Shown one piece after another: positions 33,338 through 41,743 of a stretch of 64,000 bases of DNA (positions within the stretch are counted from its first letter, which is position 1; each line of letters begins with the position of its first letter). Made by a program: the position numbers and the translations under genes. This DNA is from an uncultured Prevotellaceae bacterium (GTDB taxonomy: Bacteria > Bacteroidota > Bacteroidia > Bacteroidales > Bacteroidaceae). The DNA lies in NCBI GenBank assembly GCA_902781315.1, contig CACZIT010000003.1, forward strand, positions 62,001 to 126,000, given 5' to 3'. The notes below the pieces were generated by a model. The model was not told the DNA's origin. It did not search any database and saw only the letters and a list, made by a program, of their open reading frames with translations.

Positions 33338-35257
33338 TCAACTCTCAACTTTATCAAAATCTCCCGTTCCCATGCTCTGTAGTTCGTTCACTTCGCGGTA
33401 GAACTGGTTCTCGGCGAGCAGGTGCTCGTGGGTGTCGAAGCCCGTCACATGGCCGCCCTCCATCACAAGGATTCGGTCACAGTGCTGCACGGTCGAGATG
33501 CGCTGGGCAATGATGATCTTCGTCATGCCTGGCAACTGCTGCCGGAATGCCTGCTGAATCTTACGGTCAGTCTCGGTGTCGCAGGCCGAGGTGGAATCGT
33601 CGAGAATGAGTATCTTCGGGCGACGCAACAGCGCACGTGCAATGCAGAGGCGCTGCTTCTGACCGCCGCTGACGTTGGTACCGCCCTGTTCAATCCGGGT
33701 CTCGTACTGCTCAGGCATCTCCATGATAAAGTCGTCGGCCTGTGCCATACGGCATGCTTCGCGACACTCTTCCAGCGTGGCGTCGGCACGGCCCCAGCGC
33801 AGGTTGTCGAGGATGGAGCCCGTGAACAGCGTGTTCTGCTGCAGCACCACAGCTACGGCCTGGCGCAGCGTCTTCAGGTCGTATTCTTTCACGTTTCGGC
33901 CACCCACCAGCACCTCGCCCTGCCCCACGTCGTACAGTCGGCTGATGAGGCTCACAAGCGTCGACTTGCCCGAGCCCGTGCCACCTATTACACCGATGGT
34001 CTGTCCGCTCTCCACGCTGAACGTGACGTTGTAGAGGGCGGAACGGCGGGAAGCAGACTCTTCCCCAACAGACTCTCCCCCCTGCCCCTCCCTATCAGGG
34101 AGGGGAGTAATTACTTTTTCTGACTGACTATCGTTGTTTCCCTCCATCTGTTGTGGGTTATCACTCCCCTCCCTATAGGGAGGGGTGAGGGGGAGGGTCT
34201 GTTGGGGGGAGAGTCTGCTGGTTGCCGGGGAGGTATAGTCAAACCTCACCCCCCGGAACTCCACACTGCCGTCCGATACCTCCATCACAGGGTTCTCAGG
34301 GTTCACGATGTCGGGCTGCTCGTTGATCACCTCGCAGACACGCTTGGCCGAGGCGGCACTCTGGGTCAGCATGACGAAGATCATCGAGAGCATCATCAGC
34401 GCCTGCAGAATCGACATCACGTAGGTGAAGAGCGACGTCAGCTCGCCCGTGGTCAGCGTACCGCCCACAATGAAGTGGGCACCCCACCACGACAGGGCAA
34501 TCATACAGCCGTACACCACCATATTCATCACGGGATGGTTCAGCGCCATCAGGCTCTCCGCGCGTACATATAGTTTATATAGCCCCTCGGCGGCTCGGGC
34601 AAACTTCTCGTTCTCAAAGCGTTCGCGCACGAAGGCCTTCACTACGCGAATGCCCGCCACGTTCTCCTGAACGCTCTCGTTCAGCGCGTCATACTTCTCA
34701 AACACCTGCTGGAACAGGCGCGACACTCTCGAAATGATTTGCCAGAGCGACACGCCCAGTACCACCATTGCCACAATGAAGATGAGCGAAAGCCGCGGGT
34801 CGATGACCAGACACATCACCACCGACAGCACCAGGCGGAACGGCGCACGCACCGTGATGCGCAAAATCTGCTGAAACGCCTGCTGCAGGTTCTGCACGTC
34901 GGTGGTCATGCGGGTCACCAGTCCCGATGTGGAGTATTTGTCAATGTCAGAAAAGGCAAACCGCTGGATGTTACGGTACATCGCCCGCCGCAGGTTAGCG
35001 GCAAAGCCCGTCGAGGCCACCGCCGACGTGCGGCCTGCGGCAATGCCCAGCGCCAGACTGATAAACGCCATCAGCAACATCAGCCCTCCGTAGCGATACA
35101 CCTGGTCGATGTCGCCGGCATTGATGCCCTTGTCGATGAGTGATGCCGTCACCCACGGTATGAGCACGTCCATCACCACTTCAGCAGCTGTGAGCAAGGG
35201 TGTCATCACCGCAGCCCACTTGTATTGTCCTATTTGCTGGCAAAGGGTTTTTAGCAT
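33338..35257 (-). CDS. ABC exporter half-transporter (first of pair) with inserted loop
   Basis: 639 residues. Membrane domain (VVMDVLIPWVTASLIDKGIN, STSGLVTRMTTDVQNLQQAF) plus NBD: Walker A GGTGSGKST, signature NVSGGQKQR, Walker B KILILDDSTSA. Asp replaces the catalytic Glu after Walker B, and the H-loop is IIAQRISTV with Gln, which marks the degenerate site of a heterodimeric exporter. Its partner is the next gene. About 58 extra residues sit between VRFDYTS and ALYNVTFSV, a surface loop of the NBD, encoded by a composite palindromic element at 34065-34215. Without them the length is normal (~580). The -7 box is at 35289-35296. Confidence 0.92.
   Translation of the reverse strand: MLKTLCQQIGQYKWAAVMTPLLTAAEVVMDVLIPWVTASLIDKGINAGDIDQVYRYGGLMLLMAFISLALGIAAGRTSAVASTGFAANLRRAMYRNIQRFAFSDIDKYSTSGLVTRMTTDVQNLQQAFQQILRITVRAPFRLVLSVVMCLVIDPRLSLIFIVAMVVLGVSLWQIISRVSRLFQQVFEKYDALNESVQENVAGIRVVKAFVRERFENEKFARAAEGLYKLYVRAESLMALNHPVMNMVVYGCMIALSWWGAHFIVGGTLTTGELTSLFTYVMSILQALMMLSMIFVMLTQSAASAKRVCEVINEQPDIVNPENPVMEVSDGSVEFRGVRFDYTSPATSRLSPQQTLPLTPPYREGSDNPQQMEGNNDSQSEKVITPLPDREGQGGESVGEESASRRSALYNVTFSVESGQTIGVIGGTGSGKSTLVSLISRLYDVGQGEVLVGGRNVKEYDLKTLRQAVAVVLQQNTLFTGSILDNLRWGRADATLEECREACRMAQADDFIMEMPEQYETRIEQGGTNVSGGQKQRLCIARALLRRPKILILDDSTSACDTETDRKIQQAFRQQLPGMTKIIIAQRISTVQHCDRILVMEGGHVTGFDTHEHLLAENQFYREVNELQSMGTGDFDKVES
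34065..34215. repeat. Composite palindromic element in ABC gene
   Basis: CCCCTCCCTATCAGGGAGGGG, a ~65-base core beginning AGTAATTAC, CTCCCCTCCCTATAGGGAG-GGG: arm-core-arm, in frame, with the same AGTAATTAC core start as ligA copy 1. Confidence 0.85.
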
Positions 35258-35288
35258 ATTTCTTGTTTCAGGTTTCGAGTTTCAATTG

Positions 35289-35296
35289 CAAAAGTA
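35289..35296 (-). promoter_or_regulatory. -7 promoter box of ABC transporter operon
   Basis: Minus-strand TACTTTTG, 31 bases ahead of the start at 35257. Confidence 0.55.
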
Positions 35297-35349
35297 ATAA
35301 AAAATATTGATAATTATAAACGTAAACCATAACTTTTTATTCTCACAAA

Positions 35350-35460
35350 CATGTAACGCTGCAACTATATCAATGTTATACTTCAAGTATCTCGGCATTA
35401 TAGTACTGCTATTTCATCGTTATATTGCAACTATACTGGCATTATACATCTGGCATTTGG
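35350..35460. repeat. Second decayed array with ~22-bp period
   Basis: Units begin near 35350, 35371, 35393, 35415 and 35438, 21-23 bases each. They share CAxxGTTATAC / GGCATTATA heads and a CTATAC or GTATCT-like tail. With the two promoters it accounts for the 338-base gap between the divergent ABC and PLC genes. No ORF seen. The period matches the array at 18016, but the unit sequence differs. Confidence 0.55.
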
Positions 35461-35557
35461 CTACAGAAAGAGCATGAAAACACTGTCGGGAGTGTTCCAG
35501 AATGGCAACTAAAATAAAAAAATGAGGATTCCTTTTTGTATTGTTTGTCTTTATTTG

Positions 35558-35565
35558 TACCTTTG
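35558..35565 (+). promoter_or_regulatory. -7 promoter box of PLC-like gene
   Basis: TACCTTTG with TTTTTG ending at 35538, 19 bases upstream, and 31 bases ahead of the ATG at 35596. Confidence 0.75.
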
Positions 35566-35595
35566 CAGCACAAACTATCAAACAAAGACTAACCC

Positions 35596-38352
35596 ATGAA
35601 GCAACCGATTCTCACGGCCCTTACTATCATTGGTATCCTTTTCGGAGTATCAACTGCCCTTTCGGCACAAACCAACGTCACCGAACAATATTTGACGAAT
35701 GCAGGATTTGACAACACAGCAGATTTTGTAAGCTCAATTGTATATACCTATGCTAACGATGCAAACGCTAACGGTGGCGTGAGCAGTTGCCAACCTGTGA
35801 CCGGATGGACAGCCGATGCCACGGGTGATGCCAAGGCTGGCGGAGTGTTTGGCTTTGGAAGTGGCTATGGGCTTTCGGGAAACGGCTACGTGGTGCCTAC
35901 TACCAATGCCGAAGGCAACAGCACGGGCGGAGCACTGGGATTAGCAGGGTGTTGGAGTAACAGCGTTGGCTACAGTCAGACTGTTTCACTACCGAAAGGC
36001 CTCTATCGCATTTCATTCAAGGTATACAACGCAGGCGCGAACACAATTGCCAACTATTCGAGCACGATGGGCTTTGTCAGCGACAACGGCAAGGTACACT
36101 ATGCCGACGTTGATTTCTACAACAGTGAATGGACTGAGGCTGTCATCTACCTGAAACTGTCTTCACTCACAAGCGGAAAGATTCATCTGGGCTACACGTG
36201 CGCGAACGTGGGTTCAGCGGCATCGCCCAAGCTGTTCGTCGACTACGTGAAGATTGAGCAACTGCCCGATGAATACATGCTTGAAGACTTAACCAGCAGC
36301 ATTGATAAAGATGGTTGGGGCGGTACGGGCATCTACACGGCCGAGGGAATAACGGGGCGCGAAGTTTTTCAATGGGGTGCCAGTCTGGCAACAGGAAGAC
36401 GACTGGGACAGAAGCTCACAGAACTACCCGACGGTCTCTACTCGCTGACGATGCTTGTAAGCGTATCGAGCACGTCGGGACGCGACAACACGTCGAACGT
36501 CCTCACCGAAGGTAGCACCACCTACGCCTCGCTGCATGCCAACAACCAGCAACACGGCGTTCCGGCCTATAACAGAGAAGCATGTGGTAAGTACGACCGC
36601 ATCACACTGAACGACATCGCTGTAACCGACGGAACACTCGACATCTGGCTCAACCAAGACCAGACGGGGCCGAATTGGCTAATCTTGCAGGTGCAGTCGC
36701 TGAAGTGCGTCAGGCCAATTCCTATAGAACTGCGCTACACCATCGGCGACGTCAATGAGGACAAAAACATTACAGTGGCCGATGTGACGGAACTGGTGAG
36801 TGTGCTGCTGGAGCAGAAAACAGAATACAAGGACTATCTGGCAGATGTGAATGAGGACGAGGACGTTTCCATTGCCGATGTCACCTCCCTCGTCAACATC
36901 ATTCTCGGCAAAGATGAAGCCGAGACGGTCGACAAAACATGGATGTACGCTGATTTAGATGCAATGGTCTATGCTGAGCAATCAGTGACGGAGAATGCCG
37001 ACGGAGCCGACTATATGCTGAACTCCGCTATAAGTTCACTGACAGGTGATGACGTGTCAACTCAATACGACATGGCCGACTATCTGACCACGCTTCGCAT
37101 CTCGACCGACCTCGCCAACGTGGCCAGCGTGAGCGTCTACGCGCTGGGCAAGGAAAACATTGCAGGCCCCATGACCGTCAACAGGCATGGCGACGAATGC
37201 GATTTCGGCTACGCTGCCGGCAACGAGCTCACCTACGCCAACAGTTTGCAGAGCGATGTCGTCAGCGTCGTCGGCAATGCCGATACCTACACCGCTTACC
37301 TGCGCCCCATCACCCTGCAGCAAGGCGTGAAGGTGACCATCCGCACCACCGACGGCAAGTTCTACAGCCAAGACTTCACCAGCATCACCGCAGGCCAGAA
37401 GAACACCCTGACTTTCACGCAGACCACCGCACAGAACCTCTGGATGGCAACGATTCCGGGAAATGTGCCCTTTACGTTCCTCAGCCTACCTGGTGCACAC
37501 GACGCAGCCACAAAAGGAATGACAGCCAACACCACCGAATGTCAGAGTCTGTCCATTTCCGAGCTGCTTGCCTCGGGCGTGCGCTCGCTCGACCTGCGAC
37601 CTTATGCAACCAGCAGCACAACGGCCGACAATATGTACATCTATCATGGCTCGTCACGAAGCAACGTTCTTTTCAAGACAGCCCTCAGCGACATCGTGTC
37701 GTTCCTGAGCGCCCATCCTTCGGAAACCGTGTTCATTCTGATGCACGAGGAGGACGACAACAATCTCAATACATGGCGCAACGCCGTGCTTGCCTGCCTG
37801 CAAAACGTAGCCAACTACATTAAGGTCATAGACACCAACATGATGCTCGATGACTGCCGCGGAAAAATGGTCATTATCTCGCGAGATAATGTGGCAGCCA
37901 CCGACCTATGCGGAAAGTGCGGCTGGGGCAGCAGTTTCAATCCCAAGACCGTGTTCAAGGGCAGCGACTCGAACGGCACCACCCCGTGGACGCTGTACTA
38001 TCAGGACGAATACACCTATTCGAGCGACTACTCCACCTCGCGCATTGCCAACATCGAGAAACTGCTCACCGACTTCATCATGCCCAACGAGACAAACCCC
38101 AACTTCATCTACGTGAACACGACGAACGTGGCCTACAGGATCCTCACCTCCGGCAGCTACATCAGGACCACTGCCCCCGTCGTCAACCAAGCCTTTTTGA
38201 ACTCTCAGGTGTTCACAAACTCCACCTGTCGCTGGGGCATCGTCTCAGCTGACTACATAGCCGACGACACCTACAAGGGCGACTTACTGCTGAACGCCAT
38301 CATCGCCCAAAACTACAAGTACATCTTCAAGAATCGTTCACGCGTGGAATAA
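35596..38352 (+). CDS. Secreted PI-PLC-like protein with internal dockerin repeats
   Basis: 918 residues, signal peptide ending ALSAQ. Residues ~28-220 and ~225-375 are two beta-sandwich, carbohydrate-binding-like domains (KGLYRISFKVYNAGANTI, DGLYSLTMLVSVSSTSG). Residues ~383-441 are two dockerin halves (IGDVNEDKNITVADVTELV, LADVNEDEDVSIADVTSLV), placed mid-protein. A ~170-residue beta-rich segment follows, then a phosphatidylinositol-phospholipase C X domain: LPGAHDAATKG with His635, SGVRSLDLRPY, and MYIYHGSS with His684, the two catalytic histidines, plus HPSETVFILMHEE. It would cleave a phosphoinositide or GPI-type head group in a metal-free manner, as bacterial PI-PLCs do; substrate inferred. 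Transcribed alone. Confidence 0.85.
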   Translation: MKQPILTALTIIGILFGVSTALSAQTNVTEQYLTNAGFDNTADFVSSIVYTYANDANANGGVSSCQPVTGWTADATGDAKAGGVFGFGSGYGLSGNGYVVPTTNAEGNSTGGALGLAGCWSNSVGYSQTVSLPKGLYRISFKVYNAGANTIANYSSTMGFVSDNGKVHYADVDFYNSEWTEAVIYLKLSSLTSGKIHLGYTCANVGSAASPKLFVDYVKIEQLPDEYMLEDLTSSIDKDGWGGTGIYTAEGITGREVFQWGASLATGRRLGQKLTELPDGLYSLTMLVSVSSTSGRDNTSNVLTEGSTTYASLHANNQQHGVPAYNREACGKYDRITLNDIAVTDGTLDIWLNQDQTGPNWLILQVQSLKCVRPIPIELRYTIGDVNEDKNITVADVTELVSVLLEQKTEYKDYLADVNEDEDVSIADVTSLVNIILGKDEAETVDKTWMYADLDAMVYAEQSVTENADGADYMLNSAISSLTGDDVSTQYDMADYLTTLRISTDLANVASVSVYALGKENIAGPMTVNRHGDECDFGYAAGNELTYANSLQSDVVSVVGNADTYTAYLRPITLQQGVKVTIRTTDGKFYSQDFTSITAGQKNTLTFTQTTAQNLWMATIPGNVPFTFLSLPGAHDAATKGMTANTTECQSLSISELLASGVRSLDLRPYATSSTTADNMYIYHGSSRSNVLFKTALSDIVSFLSAHPSETVFILMHEEDDNNLNTWRNAVLACLQNVANYIKVIDTNMMLDDCRGKMVIISRDNVAATDLCGKCGWGSSFNPKTVFKGSDSNGTTPWTLYYQDEYTYSSDYSTSRIANIEKLLTDFIMPNETNPNFIYVNTTNVAYRILTSGSYIRTTAPVVNQAFLNSQVFTNSTCRWGIVSADYIADDTYKGDLLLNAIIAQNYKYIFKNRSRVE

Positions 38353-38368
38353 GGACTGCGGATTATCT

Positions 38369-38782
38369 CTATAGCAACAAATCAAAAAAGAACAATGCTG
38401 CAACATGCGCCGTGGGCACACCACTCGCATAACCCATCAGCACATTCTGCCGGTCGCGCACACAGCCCTTCTGAATACGCCCCAGCAACATGTTCGAACG
38501 ATCGCGAACCGTGCCATCTGCCTCCACACGTCCCAACAGCATTCTCATCTGATTTCTAATGGTGCCGTCATGCTCAATATATCCGACCAGCATGCCCCGA
38601 CGGTCACGAATGGAGCCGTCGGCACAAAACCTTCCGACCATCACATTCAAACGGTCGCGCACCGTGCCATTCGCCTCCACCCGTCCTACCAAGACGTTCT
38701 GGCGGTTCCGCAATTCCTGTGCTTGCAACGCCATCAGCGGCAAGCAACAAATCCAGAACAAAAAACACATTCGCTTCAACAT
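38369..38782 (-). CDS. Exported short-repeat protein, beta-flower-like
   Basis: 137 residues with signal peptide FLFWICCLPLMALQAQ. The mature part is seven tandem repeats of ~16-18 residues: RNRQNVLVGRVEANGTV, RDRLNVMVGRFCADGSI, RDRRGMLVGYIEHDGTI and so on. The pattern resembles the '5-fold beta-flower' family of Bacteroidetes, an assignment from memory. Role unknown; a small periplasmic or surface beta structure is likely. A minus-strand -7 box TAACTTTG lies at 38788-38795, only 5 bases before the ATG at 38782, so either the mRNA is leaderless or translation begins at the next Met (38770), which keeps the signal peptide. Confidence 0.75.
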   Translation of the reverse strand: MLKRMCFLFWICCLPLMALQAQELRNRQNVLVGRVEANGTVRDRLNVMVGRFCADGSIRDRRGMLVGYIEHDGTIRNQMRMLLGRVEADGTVRDRSNMLLGRIQKGCVRDRQNVLMGYASGVPTAHVAALFFFDLLL

Positions 38783-38787
38783 ACTGA

Positions 38788-38795
38788 CAAAGTTA
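38788..38795 (-). promoter_or_regulatory. -7 box abutting a start codon
   Basis: TAACTTTG on the minus strand 5 bases from the ATG at 38782, predicting transcription start at or within the start codon. Confidence 0.5.
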
Positions 38796-38849
38796 ATGAT
38801 TATTCTGCAAACCGCAAAACATTTCGTCGGGATTCAATCAGTTCAAGAA

Positions 38850-39692
38850 TCATTTTCGGATAATCTCGCCTCCCATTTCGCCGAACAATTCCTCGCCGAC
38901 GACCTTTACCGACGCAGGAATGTAAAGCTTTAGGTATTGTCCACAAAAAAAGAAAGCACGGTCGCAGATGGTGACGACGCCATCGGGCACATGATATTCG
39001 GTCGCGTTGAACCCCGCCCTTGCACATAGCAGCCGCTTCCCGTTCTTCGTATACATGACGTGCTGAGCATCGACGGTGTGGTCGGCATCGGCTACGCAAA
39101 GCGGATCGGGCTCAAAATCCTGCTCCGCATAAGGGCGTTCCCAGAACACGATGCAGCCTATCACCCGATCGCTGCCGAAGATAGGCCACTCGGCCTCTGG
39201 CCTAAACTCCCACGAACAGCTCGTTGGCACGTGCAGCGTGTCGAACGTACAGCCAATGAACGCCAGCCGCTCGATGCGCTCCACGCCCTCGGGAATCCAG
39301 TATTCCTCCACCCTCTCGGCAGCCCTTAGCAGCCGCTTCCCGTCTCGGCTGTACACAAACCCGTGCTCGTCGATGCACCCATTGGCAATCTCCTCCAGCT
39401 GTTCTTCGCTGACGGCACAGTTCTCAGGATAAGGCCAATCCCAGAGATTCAGCTTCAGCCCCTCCGGCGCATGCTGCATACAGGCATCCTCTGCCAGACT
39501 GCCATCTTCAAAGAACGTCACCGTATACGGCACGTCCACCTCCCGCAGCTGCGAGCATCCGTCGAAAGCCCACTCGTCAATGCTCCAGACACCCTCACGA
39601 ATGCGAAACCTCAACACCCCCGACGGCACCTTCAACAAGGTGCGCCCATCGGGGGAGTAGATTAGGTTAAAATCAATCGTACGTTCACACAT
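38850..39692 (-). CDS. Cytoplasmic BspA-like leucine-rich repeat protein
   Basis: 280 residues without a signal peptide. BspA-type units recur: YSPDGRTLLKVPSGVLRFRI with WAFDGCSQLREVDVP; YSRDGKRLLRAAERVEEYWI with LAFIGCTFDTLHVP; YTKNGKRLLCARAGFNATEY with FFCGQYLKLYIPASV. Each begins with Y-x-x-(D/N)-G-(R/K)-x-L-L, typical of LRR_5 proteins that read out as question-and-answer repeats. It lies 16 bases after the AAA+ ATPase gene, same strand, so co-expressed; it may be its partner or substrate adaptor, which is inference. Confidence 0.8.
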   Translation of the reverse strand: MCERTIDFNLIYSPDGRTLLKVPSGVLRFRIREGVWSIDEWAFDGCSQLREVDVPYTVTFFEDGSLAEDACMQHAPEGLKLNLWDWPYPENCAVSEEQLEEIANGCIDEHGFVYSRDGKRLLRAAERVEEYWIPEGVERIERLAFIGCTFDTLHVPTSCSWEFRPEAEWPIFGSDRVIGCIVFWERPYAEQDFEPDPLCVADADHTVDAQHVMYTKNGKRLLCARAGFNATEYHVPDGVVTICDRAFFFCGQYLKLYIPASVKVVGEELFGEMGGEIIRK

Positions 39693-39708
39693 AGCCTTAC
39701 AGTGTTAA

Positions 39709-41430
39709 TCAAGCACAAAATCCAATTCTGACGCCCTTCTTCGAAATAACCTCCTCACTGCAGAAGCGGTCGATGAGCTCTTCCGTGACGACATCGTCGC
39801 CATACAGCACGCTCTCCACGCCGCATTTGCGGGCGATGTTCTCTATTTGTCCGCCGCTGAAGTCGTACTTCGAAGCCAGCATCATGGCTGTCTCGTCCTT
39901 CAGCGTAGGGAGTAGCGACTGCCAGATGCGTCGGCGCTGCTCAGCCTCAGGTTTCTCGAACCTCACCTTGTAGAGGAAGCGGCGCTCAAAGGCCCCGTCC
40001 ATGTTCTCCTCCAGGTTCGTGGTGGCTATCATGATGCCCTCCAGCGACTCCATCTCCTGCAAGATAATGTTCTGCATGGCGTTCTCCATTTTGTCCACCG
40101 AACGGTTGACGTTGGTCAGACGTTTTCCAATGATGGCGTCGGCCTCGTTGAAGAGCAGGATGGGAGCCCGCTTCGACTGCTTCACGATCGTGCGGTAGCG
40201 GTCGAACACTGCCTTGATGTTCTTCTCGCTCTCGCCCACCCACTTGTCCTTGATTTCCGACACGTTCACCTGCATGATGTCGCGCCCCGACTGGCGTGCC
40301 AACTGCAGCACGCTCTCGGTCTTTCCCGTGCCAGGTGCTCCGTAGAACAGGCAAGCAAAGCCCTGGCGCAGCCCCTTCTCCTTCAGTCGGGCGCAGATGT
40401 CGTTGTAGTGCTGCTCGCTGATGAGGTTGGCAAACGTGTCAATCTGTCGCTGCACGCCCTCGCAGAAGTACAAATCCTTATGGGCAATCTTGCTTGAAGC
40501 CAGTATGCTGTTGTCTACGTTTTCCGGCACCTTCACATCGAAGTCCTTCAGCAACCGCTTGCGGCACGCCTCCGTCAGGCAGAAGTCGCTGTCGCTCTCA
40601 AAACCGTCCTCAAAAGCCTTCTCGAGGTACTTCTTTTTCATCAGCGCGTGCGTGCCTTCCGACAATGTCCTGCAGAAACGATAGCGTTCGTGCTGCTCAT
40701 CGAAGAGGAAGGCTAAATGGTCGGAATCCAGCGACTTCTTGCCATGCATCACCAGATGGCGGCAGAAGTGAGTCACCACCAGCATGTCCATAGGCTTCAG
40801 CTTCTTTGACGTGATGGCCTTCACGAAGGTTGAATCCGGATTCTCCTGAAACAGGCGCATCACCTCGTCCAACATCTGCTCGGTTGAGATTTCCTCCTCG
40901 TAGCGCAGGTGCGTAATGTCGTAGAAATGTTGGAAGAATTCTATTCCGTCGGCACTTTTATACGACTTACGCTTGTAGGGGCGGTCCTCCACCAGAGAGT
41001 CAATCACCTCACTCGGCACGTTGTACTCCATCCTGTTGAAGTGTCGGTTCTTCGACTTGCGCAGCAGCCCCATCTTGATCAACTCGTCGAGGCAACGGCG
41101 GTAGCGCAGCATCTTAACATTGTTGACGTTCAGAAAGCGTGCAAGGTCAGAAACCTCCGTGCTGTTGTCCGAGGCGCTCTTCTCCACGAGGATGGCAAAG
41201 AGCACGGCCTGCACGTCATCCAGCCCCTGACGCTTAGCTAACACCCCTACATACTCCTCTACCGCCTTCATGAATTCCTCGCTCATTCCTTCCCCATCGG
41301 CCAGCTCAACAATACAGTTGATGGCCATGAGCAACGACATTCCCTTATTTGCCCGGGGCATGTCTTTCTTTTTCTCCTCTACCGTCAAGGTCTTGTACCC
41401 TTCGTCGGGAAACATTGGTCTTCTTCTCAT
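39709..41430 (-). CDS. AAA+ ATPase with N-terminal winged-helix-like region
   Basis: 573 residues, cytoplasmic. Residues 1-~320 are helical with a winged-helix look (VSDLARFLNVNNVKMLRYRR, ELIKMGLLRKSKN). The AAA module has Walker A YGAPGTGKTES, Walker B ILLFNEADAIIG (Asn in place of the usual Asp, as in several bacterial members of this group), sensor 1 IATTNLEENMD, and arginine-finger region AFERRFLYKVRF. The central-domain similarity is to SpoVK/CDC48-type remodelling ATPases. Substrate unknown. The -7 box is at 41484-41491. Confidence 0.85.
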   Translation of the reverse strand: MRRRPMFPDEGYKTLTVEEKKKDMPRANKGMSLLMAINCIVELADGEGMSEEFMKAVEEYVGVLAKRQGLDDVQAVLFAILVEKSASDNSTEVSDLARFLNVNNVKMLRYRRCLDELIKMGLLRKSKNRHFNRMEYNVPSEVIDSLVEDRPYKRKSYKSADGIEFFQHFYDITHLRYEEEISTEQMLDEVMRLFQENPDSTFVKAITSKKLKPMDMLVVTHFCRHLVMHGKKSLDSDHLAFLFDEQHERYRFCRTLSEGTHALMKKKYLEKAFEDGFESDSDFCLTEACRKRLLKDFDVKVPENVDNSILASSKIAHKDLYFCEGVQRQIDTFANLISEQHYNDICARLKEKGLRQGFACLFYGAPGTGKTESVLQLARQSGRDIMQVNVSEIKDKWVGESEKNIKAVFDRYRTIVKQSKRAPILLFNEADAIIGKRLTNVNRSVDKMENAMQNIILQEMESLEGIMIATTNLEENMDGAFERRFLYKVRFEKPEAEQRRRIWQSLLPTLKDETAMMLASKYDFSGGQIENIARKCGVESVLYGDDVVTEELIDRFCSEEVISKKGVRIGFCA

Positions 41431-41743
41431 CTTTCTTTCAGTTTTTTATGCCTTATCCTCAGAGCATCCTCGGATTTCCAGTGCAAAGATATCTGTCTCT
41501 GAAAAGAAGACTACCGAATTCATACATATAAAAAACATTCCTTGTTCCCGCAAAAAAGATATCCTTGTCATTAAACAACGTGGCAAAAGGAACTATATTA
41601 TCAATCATGAACAAGAATCAAGCCCCATCGCAAAAATGAAAAACAAGAATACTGTTTCGCCTCGCATTGATGGTGAGATACCCAATGTCAGCAAATATAT
41701 AAGGACGTTTAGCAACATCAATTCTTTTAATCAAGATCATTGT
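41431..41743. other. Intergenic region between AAA+ and WG-repeat genes
   Basis: Contains the AAA+ promoter at its left end. Beyond it the sequence turns AT-rich (41500-41743) with an open frame that could extend the WG-repeat protein upstream to an ATG at 41636. I see no promoter box for the rightward gene. Confidence 0.5.
41484..41491 (-). promoter_or_regulatory. -7 promoter box of AAA+/LRR operon
   Basis: Minus-strand TATCTTTG, 54 bases ahead of the ATG at 41430. Confidence 0.65.
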
